From RYN-230 sp963770535 (GTDB taxonomy: Bacteria; Actinomycetota; Actinomycetes; Streptosporangiales; Streptosporangiaceae), in contig CAVYPZ010000003.1 in assembly GCA_963770535.1 (NCBI GenBank), positions 3,658,001-3,722,000 of the forward strand: a DNA stretch of 64,000 nucleotides, in the 5' to 3' direction. Positions 56,330 to 64,000 of this stretch are shown piece by piece (within the stretch, counting starts at the first letter, position 1; each line of letters opens with the position of its first letter). The position numbers were made by a program, and so were the translations under genes. A model generated the notes under the pieces. The model did no database searches, was not told the DNA's origin, and saw only the letters and a program-made list of their open reading frames with translations.

Positions 56330-57226
56330 ATGACCCGAATCATCGCTGGCATCCCGGTCTCTGCCGACGGCTTCGTCACCGGGGCCGGCCCCAGCCCGGG
56401 CAAGGAGATCGCCTTGGGCATCGAGTCGTTCGGTGACGACAACGCGCCACTCGTCCTGCTCGCGGGCGCGACGACGATGCTCTCCTGGCCCGACGCGCTG
56501 TGCGAGCGCCTCGCCGCTGGCGGGCGCCGTGTGGTGCGCTACGACCTGCGCGATAGCGGGGAGTCGACGACGGCGGACCCGGAGGCGCCTGCGTACACCC
56601 TGCGCGGCCTCGCCGCCGACGCGGCGGCCCTCGCTGGCGCGCTCGGCGGGGGGCCTGCGCACCTCGCGGGGATCGGCGTCGGCGGGATGGTCGCCCAGGT
56701 GGCCGTGCTCGACCATCCGGGCGCGTTCGCGGCGCTCACCCTGGTCGGCACCCGCGCGGTTGCCCCTGGCCCGCCCGACGACGACCTCCCCGGCCATGAC
56801 CAGGCGACGATGAGCCGGCTGTTCGCGCGTCCGGTCCCCGATTGGACCGACCGCGAGGCGGTCGCGGAGTTCGCCGCCGCCGGCGCGGAGATCCTCGGCG
56901 ACGACCCCGTCGCCGCGCGCGCCATCGCTGCGCGCATCTGGGACCGCACGCCCGGCACCGCACCCCCGGTCCAGATGGCCAACCAGATGGGCACGGTGTT
57001 CTCCAGGCTCGACTGCAAACCCCGCTGGCGCGAGCGCCTGCCCGAGATCGGGGTCCCCACGCTCGTCGTCCACGGCCGCCGCGACCCGTTCTTCCCCGTC
57101 GGCAACGGCGAGGCGATCGCGCGCGAGATCCCCGGGGCACGGCTGCTCGTCCTCGAGGAGGCCGCCACGGCGATCCCCGGCGCGGCGGTCGGCGAGGTCA
57201 CCGAGGCAATGCTCGCGCTCGGATAG
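56330..57226 (+). CDS. Alpha/beta-hydrolase-like pseudoenzyme with DHFR-type N-terminus
   Basis: A 298-residue protein. Residues 33-298 follow the alpha/beta-hydrolase pattern (IESFGDDNAPLVLLAG; VRYDLRDSGEST; VVHGRRDPFFPVGNG). The nucleophile elbow, normally GxSxGG, is GIGVGG, so Ser is Gly. The final His position in the LPxxGH-type region reads EEAATAIPG, so His is also gone. Residues 1-30 (RIIAGIPVSADGFVTG) resemble instead the start of RibD/dihydrofolate-reductase-like proteins. Arg is mostly CGC and Leu often CTC, unlike neighbours (CGG, CTG), suggesting transfer. It is probably catalytically dead. Confidence 0.75.
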   Translation: MTRIIAGIPVSADGFVTGAGPSPGKEIALGIESFGDDNAPLVLLAGATTMLSWPDALCERLAAGGRRVVRYDLRDSGESTTADPEAPAYTLRGLAADAAALAGALGGGPAHLAGIGVGGMVAQVAVLDHPGAFAALTLVGTRAVAPGPPDDDLPGHDQATMSRLFARPVPDWTDREAVAEFAAAGAEILGDDPVAARAIAARIWDRTPGTAPPVQMANQMGTVFSRLDCKPRWRERLPEIGVPTLVVHGRRDPFFPVGNGEAIAREIPGARLLVLEEAATAIPGAAVGEVTEAMLALG

Positions 57227-57269
57227 CGATCGCCCGCGCGCCCGCGATCGGCAGATCCCGGCCCGGGGT

Positions 57270-57353
57270 TGCCCGGGCGCGGTAAACCGGCCAGAAACCC
57301 GGCGCCGCCATTCGGGGGAAACGCCGTGCGCGTGCATCGCCGGTGCGCTTCAT
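57270..57353 (-). pseudogene. 5-prime relic of a second GH3 beta-glucosidase gene
   Basis: From the ATG at 57353 about 25 codons align without gaps to the start of the intact GH3 gene. ARRFPRMAAPGFWPV corresponds to TRRLPGMAAAAFLAV, and many codons match base for base. The same GGAGG with the same 7-base spacing precedes both. After that the frame has no GH3 similarity and runs into the end of the hydrolase-like gene. This is the signal-peptide stub of a lost paralogue. Confidence 0.75.
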
Positions 57354-57495
57354 TGCCCGGCCTCCATTACCCGAAACCAATCGCGGCCGGTGCCGCCGGG
57401 GCGGGCACACGCCCATGCCGCAGTGCACAGCCAGACCTCACCCGGCGGCGATGCCAATAGCCTGGTGGCGCAATCATTCGTGAGCGGCCTGCGCG
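57354..57495. repeat. Diverged direct repeat, copy A (promoter of the lost paralogue)
   Basis: This stretch aligns over about 135 bp with 60063-60205, the leader and promoter region of the intact GH3 gene. Shared blocks include GCCTCCATT, CGGCCGGT, CCGGGGCG, TGCCGCAGTG and ATTCGT in the same order. I estimate roughly 70-75% identity by eye. It ends next to the stop of the intact gene. Confidence 0.8.
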
Positions 57496-57503
57496 GGCAC
57501 CGA

Positions 57504-60062
57504 TCAGCCAGCCACGGTGAACCCGCCGTGCAGCGGCAGCCCGGCCAGGGCCGACGAGTCACCCACGTAGACACCGAACTGCCCGGCCGGCACCACCCAC
57601 CCGTTCGCGGCGCTGTCCCAGTAGGACAGGTCGTGGCCGTTCAGGCTGAAGCGCACCGTGGCGGACTGCCCGGGCCGGAGGGTGACCTTCTGGAAGCCCT
57701 TCAGCTGCCGCGGTGGCTCGGTGGCGGCCGCCGGGTCGCCCAGGTACAGCTGGGCGACGTCGGCCCCGGCCACCCGGCCGGTGTTGGTGATGGTCGCGCA
57801 GACCGTCACCTGCCGGCCCGCCTGGCGCGTGATCCTCAGATCGCTGAACCTGAAGCTGGTGTAGGACATGCCGTAGCCGAACGGGAACATGGGCGTCTCG
57901 TTGCGCGCGTCGTAGTAGCGGTACCCGACGTCGATCCCCTCGGAGTACAGCACCTTGCCGTTCACCCCGGGGAACTGGGCGGGGGTGGACGCGGGGACCT
58001 GGGACAGGTCCGCGGGGAAGGTGACCGGCAGGTGCCCGGAGGGATCGGTCTGGCCGAAGAGCACCGACGCGAGCGCGGTGCCGTTGCTCTCCCCCGGGTA
58101 CCAGGCGTCCACGACGGAGGCCACCTGGCTGAGCCAGGGCATGGCCACCGGGGCGCCCGCATTCACGACCACCACGGTGTGCGGGTTGGCCGCGGCCACC
58201 GCGGAGACCAGCTCGTTCTGCGCGGAGGGCAGGTTCAGGCCCGGCCGGTCCGCGGCCTCCGTCTCGGTGTCGTCGGACACCACGACGACCGCGGTGGCGG
58301 CCGCCCTGGCCGCCGCGACCGCCTGGGCGATACCCGGGGCCAGGTCCGATGGCGTGGCCCAGCTCAGGTTGGCCGACTCGCCGCCGCCCGACAGCTGCAG
58401 CGTATAGGTCTGGCCGGCCACCAGGTTCACGCCGACTGAGTACGTGGACACCGGCGGGGTGCCCGGGTTGGCCAGGAGTTCCTGGCCGTCCAGGGACAGG
58501 TCCACCGAGGAGTAGCAGCCGCACGGGTTCTCGAAGGCCAGCACGTAGGTGCCGGTCTCGGGGGCGGTCAGGGTGCCGGTGTAGGTCCCGCCGAAGCCGG
58601 TGGGCGCGTAGGCCGGGCTGAGCGCCGAGCTGGGGATGGGGGCCAGTGACGTGTCGGTGGGCAGGCCCTGGGTGTAGGAGACGCTGGTCCCGGTCCCGGC
58701 GGCGGCCTGGATGCCCTGCAGCGGGGTGACGTGGAACGGCGCGGTGACGTAGGCGCTGCCGCCGCCGGTGTAGGCGGGCGAGGCCGAGGCGGCCGGGCCG
58801 ATCACCGCGACCGATCCGCCGCCGGCCGCTTTGAGCGGCAGCGTGCCGCCGCTGTTCTTCAGCAGCACCGTGCCCGCCTCGGCCACGGCGGCCGAGGTGG
58901 CCTGGTGCGCGGGGGTGGTGACGGTCGCGCTGGTCGACCCGGTGGGCGGGTCGTTGAACTCGTTGAAGCGGAACAGCTCGGTCAGGATGCGGGACACCAT
59001 CCCGTTCAGCGTGCCCATGCTGACCTGGCCCGCCTGGACGGCGGCCTGCAGCGCGGGCCCGTAGTACACGGCGCTGGGCATCTCCTGGTCGTTGCCGGCG
59101 TCCGCGGAGGCGACGGTGGAGTGGGTCGCGCCGTAGTCGGAGGTCACGAAGCCCGGGAACTTCCAGCGCTGGTCGAGGGTCTGGTGCAGCAGGTAGTCGT
59201 TCTCGCACGCGTACTGGCCGTTGATGGTGCTGTAGGAGCACATCACCGAGGAGGCGTGCGCCTGCTTGGTGGCGGCCCAGAACGCGGGCAGGTAGATCTC
59301 GTGCTCGGCCCGCTGGCTGATGATCACATCATCGGCCGGCGTGTTCCGGTTGGTCTCCTGGTTGTACAGGGCGAAGTGCTTGACCTGGGACATCTCTCCC
59401 TGGCTCTGCACCCCGTCGATGTCGGACACGGTCAGCGCGGCGTTGAGGTACGGGTCCTCGGTGTAGGCCTCGAACGAGCGTCCCCAGCGCGGGTCGCGGT
59501 CGATGTTCACGGTCGGGCCCAGGTTGACCATGGCACCCTTGCCGCGTTCCTCCGACCCGACGACCTGGCCGTACTGGGTCGCCAGGCCCCGGTCCCAGGT
59601 GGCGGCCAGGGACACGGCGGAGGGAAGCTGGGTGACGCCGGTGAGGCCGTCGCCCACCCCGACCGGCCCGTCTTCCTCACCCATGGCGGGGATGCACAGG
59701 CTCGGGATCGCGGAGATGTAGAAGACGTACGGCTGGCTGGTGCCCGCGCCGGTAACCATGTTGATCTTGTCGGCCAGGGTCATCCTGGCCAGCAGCATCC
59801 GGGTCCGCTGGGCCACCGTCAGCGACTGGTTCAGCCAGGGGCAGGAGGACGAGGCAGCCGCCCGGGCCGCGCCGCCCGCGGCGGCGGAGCCGGCCGATGC
59901 AGAGCCGGCCGATGCAGAGCCGGCCGATGCGGAGCCGGCCGATGCGGAGCCGGCCGATGCGGAGGCGGCCGTGGCCAGCCCGGCGGGCAGTAAGACGGCC
60001 AGGAACGCGGCAGCCGCCATTCCCGGAAGGCGCCTAGTGCGTGAACCGCGGATACTCGTCAT
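57504..60062 (-). CDS. Secreted GH3 beta-glucosidase with PA14 domain
   Basis: An 852-residue exported GH3 enzyme that frees glucose from beta-glucosides. It has an Arg-rich signal peptide (residues 1-33), an ASAGS repeat linker, and the GH3 barrel with GEEDGPVGVGDG and nucleophile Asp in GFVTSDYGATHST. A PA14-like insert (GTYTGTLTAPETGTYVLAF), the second GH3 domain and a C-terminal Fn3-like domain (DVAQLYLGDP; PPRQLKGFQKVTL) follow. GGAGG lies seven bases before the ATG. Cleavage of plant or fungal glucans outside the cell is inferred. Confidence 0.93.
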   Translation of the reverse strand: MTSIRGSRTRRLPGMAAAAFLAVLLPAGLATAASASAGSASAGSASAGSASAGSASAGSAAAGGAARAAASSSCPWLNQSLTVAQRTRMLLARMTLADKINMVTGAGTSQPYVFYISAIPSLCIPAMGEEDGPVGVGDGLTGVTQLPSAVSLAATWDRGLATQYGQVVGSEERGKGAMVNLGPTVNIDRDPRWGRSFEAYTEDPYLNAALTVSDIDGVQSQGEMSQVKHFALYNQETNRNTPADDVIISQRAEHEIYLPAFWAATKQAHASSVMCSYSTINGQYACENDYLLHQTLDQRWKFPGFVTSDYGATHSTVASADAGNDQEMPSAVYYGPALQAAVQAGQVSMGTLNGMVSRILTELFRFNEFNDPPTGSTSATVTTPAHQATSAAVAEAGTVLLKNSGGTLPLKAAGGGSVAVIGPAASASPAYTGGGSAYVTAPFHVTPLQGIQAAAGTGTSVSYTQGLPTDTSLAPIPSSALSPAYAPTGFGGTYTGTLTAPETGTYVLAFENPCGCYSSVDLSLDGQELLANPGTPPVSTYSVGVNLVAGQTYTLQLSGGGESANLSWATPSDLAPGIAQAVAAARAAATAVVVVSDDTETEAADRPGLNLPSAQNELVSAVAAANPHTVVVVNAGAPVAMPWLSQVASVVDAWYPGESNGTALASVLFGQTDPSGHLPVTFPADLSQVPASTPAQFPGVNGKVLYSEGIDVGYRYYDARNETPMFPFGYGMSYTSFRFSDLRITRQAGRQVTVCATITNTGRVAGADVAQLYLGDPAAATEPPRQLKGFQKVTLRPGQSATVRFSLNGHDLSYWDSAANGWVVPAGQFGVYVGDSSALAGLPLHGGFTVAG
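59887..59961. repeat. 15-bp tandem repeat in the GH3 linker
   Basis: Five copies of GAGCCGGCCGATGC(A/G) encode a five-residue ASAGS repeat just after the signal peptide. The unit is a multiple of three, so length can vary without loss of frame. It forms a flexible linker on the mature N-terminus. Confidence 0.88.
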
Positions 60063-60205
60063 AGCGCAGCCTCCATTGCCCGCAGCCAGTCACGGCCGGT
60101 CCCACCCGGGGCGAGCACTTTCGCCCGTGCCGCAGTGATTAGTCAAACCCCGGACCCGCCGGACTGCCAAGAGCCCCGCAGCGTAATAATTCGTAAAGGC
60201 CGCGG
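60063..60205. repeat. Diverged direct repeat, copy B (GH3 promoter region)
   Basis: The partner of the repeat at 57354-57495, in its original setting before the intact GH3 gene. Blocks conserved in both copies, such as the minus-strand CACTGCGGCAYGGGCG, mark candidate regulatory sequence of the GH3 gene. Confidence 0.8.
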
Positions 60206-60281
60206 ACCGGCCGTCCCCCGTCCCGGGCCGCGGGCGGCGAATTGGCCGCAGCCAGGCCGTGACCGGCCATAAGGCCGTTGT

Positions 60282-61115
60282 TTACCGCAGGCCCGCGAAC
60301 AGGTCGTCTTCAGGCACCGGGGCCCCGGTCGAGTCCACGGCCCGGATGAAGCTCTCCTCGCCGAACACCCGCTCGCCGAGCTCAGGCGGGATCTTGCTGA
60401 ACCACGACTCGCTGATCTGGCTGCCGTGCGCCATCAGCGCCGCCTGCTTGCGGGCCAGCACCGGGCGGATATCGATGGTGGTCGTGATGCGCTGCTCGGA
60501 GACCTCCATCTGCCGCCGCGTCTGCGGGCTGATGTCGCCGTCGCGGTCCGGCACGTCCGCGCCGGCCTCCTTCAGCGCGGTCCACAGTTCCCGCCACTTG
60601 CTGATCGGCATCGCGCTCAGGTACAGCTTGGCCGGGATGCCGGTGCGCCGGACCGCCTCGGCCGCGGCCTGGCTGGCGTGCACGTGATCGGGGTGCTGGT
60701 ACCCGCCGTCCGGGTCGTAGGTCACCACGACCTGCGGGCGGTACCGCTCGATGAGGCCGCCGATCCGGTCCGCCACCACGTCCAGCGGGATGTTGCAGAA
60801 GGCGTCCGGCCGGTTCTTGTAATCCCACTCCACCATGCCGGAGTCGTGGTAGCCGAGCAGTTCCAGGTCCGTCACTCCCAGGTGCTTGGCGGATTCCCTG
60901 AGCTCCGCCAGCCTGATCTCGGCCACCTCCTGCTCGTCGTGGCCGTCAGCCCCGGGCTTGATACCGCCGGGAGAGTCCCCGAACTCGCCGTTCGTGCAGG
61001 TGACGACGACCGTGCGGACGCCCTCGGCCGAGTACTTGGCCAGGACTCCCCCGGTGCTGGAGGCCTCGTCGTCGGGATGCGCGTGCACTGCCATCAGGGT
61101 CAGGTTGCCGGTCAT
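60282..61115 (-). CDS. PIG-L deacetylase/mycothiol-conjugate amidase-like protein
   Basis: A 277-residue zinc amidase with motifs AVHAHPDDEASSTGG and GYQHPDHVHASQAA and the MshB/Mca-type segment LELLGYHDSGM. In actinobacteria these act on the mycothiol precursor or on mycothiol-toxin conjugates. Which one cannot be told from sequence; length and the VTCTNGEFGD segment fit the Mca-like branch. It stands alone here. Confidence 0.85.
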   Translation of the reverse strand: MTGNLTLMAVHAHPDDEASSTGGVLAKYSAEGVRTVVVTCTNGEFGDSPGGIKPGADGHDEQEVAEIRLAELRESAKHLGVTDLELLGYHDSGMVEWDYKNRPDAFCNIPLDVVADRIGGLIERYRPQVVVTYDPDGGYQHPDHVHASQAAAEAVRRTGIPAKLYLSAMPISKWRELWTALKEAGADVPDRDGDISPQTRRQMEVSEQRITTTIDIRPVLARKQAALMAHGSQISESWFSKIPPELGERVFGEESFIRAVDSTGAPVPEDDLFAGLR

Positions 61116-61300
61116 GACACCAGCCTGCCCGACCGGGGCGCATCCCGGCAGGCCGGCCCGCCGTTTCAGCGCGCCGCGTAACCTGCGGGCCCGGTGGTCT
61201 TAACCCGGTTCGTGACAACGGCCGCTGCTGGCGCGGCTATCGTTGGTGGGCCGGCCGCGGGGCCAGTTGCCCGCGGGACCCCAGCGGGAAAGGCCGGTCC

Positions 61301-62968
61301 ATGAGCCACGGCAGCATGCGCCGGACCAGGCGGCGGACCCTCATCATCGTGGTGGCCGTGATCGCGGCTGTCGTGGTGGCGACCGGCGCAGCGGGCGGTT
61401 ACGTCCTGCTGACGCGCACCCAGGGCAGCCCGCAGCAGACCGCCGCCAGCTACCTGGGCGCCTGGCAGCGGGGCAACTACGCCGCGATGGGCCGGGCCAG
61501 CGTCAGCGTGCCGCCCTCCGGCCTGGCCGGCCCGCTGCGGCAGGCCGCGGCCGACCTCGGCCTGCGCCGCATTCACCTGCGGCTCGGCCGGGTCACCGGC
61601 AACGGCGGATCGGCCCAGGCCCGCTACAGCGCCACCGCGGACCTGGCCAGCGGGCACACCTGGACCTACCCGGGCAAGCTCCAGCTGGTCACCCGGAACC
61701 GGCACTGGCGGGTGGACTGGAGCCCGGCCGCCATCTATCCCGGGCTGAAGGCGGGCGAGCGGTTCGCGCTGCACGCCGTCTGGCCGGCCCGGGCCGCGGT
61801 GCTGGCCTCCGACGGCACCGCGCTGAGCTCACCCTCGGTGGTCGCCCAGTCGGGTTCCATCGCGCTGCTCACCGGCACCGTCGTGGCCGCCACGGCGGCC
61901 CAGGCCAGGACGCTCGGCGCCCCGTACCAGAAGGGCGACCTGATCGGCCAGGGCGGTATCGAGCAGGCGTACCAGGCGCAGCTGGCGGGCCGGCCGTCGC
62001 TGGCCATCCGGCTGGAGGGACCCGGCACGCGGGTGGACGCCACGGCGGCCCGCTTCCCGGCCACGCCCGGCAAGCCGGTCCAGACCAGCCTCGACATGCG
62101 GGACCAGATGGCGGCATCGGCGGCCGTGTCCGCTGCCTCCACGTCGAAGCCGATCGACCTGGTGGCCATCCAGCCGTCCACCGGCAAGGTGCTGGCGGTG
62201 GTCGAGCGGCCGGGCGGGTTCGACCGCGCCCTGGCCGGCATCTTCCCGCCCGGCTCGACGTTCAAGGTGGTCACCGCGTCGGCCCTGGCCGAGAAGGGGA
62301 TGCGCCCGTCCAGCACGGTGCAGTGCCCCAGCGAGGTCACGATCGGCGGCCGCACCTTCCACAACGACAACAACGAGCACCTGGGCATGACCAGCCTGCA
62401 GACGGCGTTCGCGGTGTCGTGCAACTCCACCTTCGCCATGCTGGCCTACCAGCGGCTCGGCGGCCCGGCACTCGCGTCGATGGCGGCCACGTTCGGCTTC
62501 AACACCATGCCCAACCTGGGCATCCCCGCCACGCTCGGGAAGTTCACCACGCCCCGCCAGCCGGTGGATGTGGCCGCCGACGCGTTCGGTCAGGGCACGG
62601 ACCTGGTCAACCCGCTCAGCCAGGCGAGTGTGGCCGCCGCCATCGCGAGCGGGACCTGGCGGTCCCCGGTCCTGGTCACCAGCCCGCAGCCGCCCGCGGC
62701 CCGGTCCCATGTGATCAGCCCGGCCATCCTGGGCACGCTGCGGCCCATGATGCGCGCCGTGGTCACCAGCGGCACCGCCGCCGGGGTCGGGTTCCCGCCC
62801 GGCGTCTACGGCAAGACCGGCACGGCGCAGTACGGTACCGGCACGCACTCGCATGGCTGGTTCATCGGCTACCGCGGGGACCTGGCCTTCGCGGTGCTGG
62901 TCGAGGGGGGCGGCCTCGGGGCCGACAGCGCGGGGCCGGTAGCGAACGCGTTCCTGCGCAAGATCTGA
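61301..62968 (+). CDS. Penicillin-binding transpeptidase with NTF2-like domain
   Basis: A 555-residue class B PBP: membrane anchor near residues 12-38 (TLIIVVAVIAAVVVATGAAG), NTF2-like MecA-type domain (QQTAASYLGAWQRGNYAAM), dimerisation domain, and transpeptidase domain with all motifs: SxxK in PPGSTFKVV, SxN in VSCNSTF and KTG in GKTGTAQ. It cross-links peptidoglycan on the outside of the membrane. The ATG at 61301 fits the short basic start before the anchor. Confidence 0.92.
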   Translation: MSHGSMRRTRRRTLIIVVAVIAAVVVATGAAGGYVLLTRTQGSPQQTAASYLGAWQRGNYAAMGRASVSVPPSGLAGPLRQAAADLGLRRIHLRLGRVTGNGGSAQARYSATADLASGHTWTYPGKLQLVTRNRHWRVDWSPAAIYPGLKAGERFALHAVWPARAAVLASDGTALSSPSVVAQSGSIALLTGTVVAATAAQARTLGAPYQKGDLIGQGGIEQAYQAQLAGRPSLAIRLEGPGTRVDATAARFPATPGKPVQTSLDMRDQMAASAAVSAASTSKPIDLVAIQPSTGKVLAVVERPGGFDRALAGIFPPGSTFKVVTASALAEKGMRPSSTVQCPSEVTIGGRTFHNDNNEHLGMTSLQTAFAVSCNSTFAMLAYQRLGGPALASMAATFGFNTMPNLGIPATLGKFTTPRQPVDVAADAFGQGTDLVNPLSQASVAAAIASGTWRSPVLVTSPQPPAARSHVISPAILGTLRPMMRAVVTSGTAAGVGFPPGVYGKTGTAQYGTGTHSHGWFIGYRGDLAFAVLVEGGGLGADSAGPVANAFLRKI

Positions 62969-62975
62969 CCGGCGT

Positions 62976-63689
62976 TCAGCCCTTCTTCGCCGGCGGCGCG
63001 GCGAAGGTCACGGTGACCCGCTGGAAGCCCAGCGAGTGCATCATGCCGGTCAGCATGCCGGACGTGTTCCGCTGCGCCTGGGCCAGCAGCGGGCTCTGCC
63101 GGGCCGCAGTCTGGATCTTCTGCTGGGCCAGGACGTAGACCTGCTGCTCGTTGTTCGGGTTGCTGGAGAAGAAGTTCCCGATGCGGTTCAGCAGCCCCTG
63201 CTGCTCGGCGAACACGTAGGACTGCCTGACGTTGAGCACGGCGGGCTCGAGCTGCGCCCGGGGCAGCCGGATCGTGACCGCCGTCCGGTTCGCCGAGACC
63301 TGCACGGCCGGGCTCTTCAGCCGGGAGAAGTTGACGTACGCGATCTCGCTGCCCTGGCCCACGAACAAGGTCCGGCTGCCTTCCAGGAAGGCCGGCAGCA
63401 GATTGGCCTTCCTGGTCAGGTCGACCACCACCTGGAACGACCCGCTGGCCGCCTGGTAGCGGCTCAGCGCGGTGATGGACTTGAGCAGCACGGGGCCGCT
63501 GCGCACGGACGTGGTCTCCCCGAACGGGTTGCGCAGCCGGGGCAGCAGGTTCACGGCGGCGAGCGCGACGATCAGCACCGCGGTGGCCGCGATGACGGCC
63601 GCTACGGCCACCAGCTTCCCGGCCGGCCCCTGGCCGCGCGGTGGGCGCGGGGCGGCGCGCTGTTCCTGCGTCGTCGTGATGCGTGCCAT
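62976..63689 (-). CDS. DUF4230 membrane-anchored protein
   Basis: A 237-residue protein with one N-terminal membrane segment (AVAAVIAATAVLIVALAAV) and an extracytoplasmic DUF4230 domain (LLKSITALSRYQAASGSFQV; QQGLLNRIGNFF). Function unknown. It is convergent with the PBP gene, 7 bp apart, which need not imply a shared role. Confidence 0.85.
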   Translation of the reverse strand: MARITTTQEQRAAPRPPRGQGPAGKLVAVAAVIAATAVLIVALAAVNLLPRLRNPFGETTSVRSGPVLLKSITALSRYQAASGSFQVVVDLTRKANLLPAFLEGSRTLFVGQGSEIAYVNFSRLKSPAVQVSANRTAVTIRLPRAQLEPAVLNVRQSYVFAEQQGLLNRIGNFFSSNPNNEQQVYVLAQQKIQTAARQSPLLAQAQRNTSGMLTGMMHSLGFQRVTVTFAAPPAKKG

Positions 63690-63844
63690 GGTCCCTCCAA
63701 GCTAGGGGGCGGCGTCCGCCGGCGGCCGGGCCGGCGGCGGATCGGGCCGGCCAGGCCGGCAGCGGGCCCTGCCCGCCCCCGTACCCCAGCGTGACCGACT
63801 CATTCCGGCCCGCCCGCGGACCGGGACCATGAGGGCAGCGGGAT

Positions 63845-64000
63845 CTACCAGCCGTAGATGCGCTCGGGAAGCTTGCGGAGCGGGATCTCACCGGGGCCCG
63901 GATAGGTGATCATCACGACCGTGTCGTCCGGATCGTGGCCTTCCATCGCTATCACGCCGTCGCCGCTGCGGGTCTCGCGGTACGCGGAGCGCGCCTTCAG
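63845..64000 (-). CDS. C-terminal fragment of an unknown protein
   Basis: The last 51 codons of a gene that begins beyond the window edge: it ends GPGEIPLRKLPERIYGW and a TAG at 63845-63847. The codon pattern matches neighbours. Too little is present to name a family. Confidence 0.65.
   Translation of the reverse strand: MKARSAYRETRSGDGVIAMEGHDPDDTVVMITYPGPGEIPLRKLPERIYGW

Noticed and set aside
56069..57337. Long antisense open frame (422 codons) across the hydrolase-like gene
   Set aside because: It is Arg/Gly/Asp-rich shadow coding of the kind common opposite GC-rich genes, with no motif and no ribosome site, while the plus strand matches a known fold.
57354..60205. Composite transposon formed by the direct repeats around the GH3 gene
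   Set aside because: The copies are diverged, contain no transposase, and align with the GH3 promoter and first codons, which a lost tandem paralogue explains better.

Overview
The window is very GC-rich DNA with strong G/C bias at third codon positions. Start codons are often GTG or TTG, and 4-nt gene overlaps are frequent. Gene content points to an actinobacterium: an XRE/DUF5753 regulator beside a DUF397 protein, a mycothiol-type PIG-L amidase, F420-type LLM oxidoreductases, a SigB/SigF-type sigma factor, treX-treY-treZ, and a propane-type diiron monooxygenase. I cannot assign a genus. No rRNA, tRNA, CRISPR array, insertion sequence or phage was found.

Layout. 1-3050: start of a propane/methane-type monooxygenase operon (minus strand) with a small upstream gene and a divergent GAF/AAA+/Fis activator; two near-identical palindromes lie in the control region. 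3153-5867: DrrAB-type ABC exporter and a divergent TetR regulator. 5864-13131: dienelactone hydrolase and the trehalose/glycogen operon treX-treY-treZ. 13465-15689: XRE regulator, DUF397 protein and a divergent HATPase-type ATPase around a shared operator-like region. 15740-24500: metallophosphoesterase; GntR regulator with an APC permease; divergent kinase and dimethylglycine/sarcosine dehydrogenase-like flavoprotein; SulP transporter. Two GTCTAGAC sites lie between the two arms. 24501-27739: tyrosine/homogentisate catabolism (hmgA-gntR-fahA). 27799-33888: large GGDEF-EAL protein and Tex. 33965-38510: SnoaL-like protein, cation diffusion facilitator, and a coupled operon of acyl-CoA dehydrogenase, PIG-L deacetylase, NodS-like methyltransferase and glycosyltransferase. 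38848-42540: membrane proteins. 42569-47565: coupled phosphatase, histidine kinase and response regulator, then a sigma factor and a MarR regulator. 47647-55973: two F420/LLM oxidoreductases near MarR genes, GH15, STAS and EcsC-like proteins, and a LigD-type phosphoesterase-polymerase divergent from a MarR gene. 56023-64000: an alpha/beta-hydrolase-like pseudoenzyme, a secreted GH3 beta-glucosidase with the 5-prime relic of a lost paralogue beside it, a PIG-L amidase, a penicillin-binding protein, a DUF4230 protein and a partial gene.

Two observations stand out. First, at least twelve otherwise intact genes are broken by single-base shifts, nearly all of which are repaired by removing one base from a short G/C run. 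This looks like an assembly with insertion errors, so these genes are annotated as frameshifted CDS rather than true pseudogenes. Second, the DNA downstream of the GH3 gene repeats that gene's own promoter, ribosome binding site and first ~25 codons. This marks a lost tandem paralogue, replaced by DNA carrying a chimeric hydrolase-like gene that lacks its nucleophile and its histidine.
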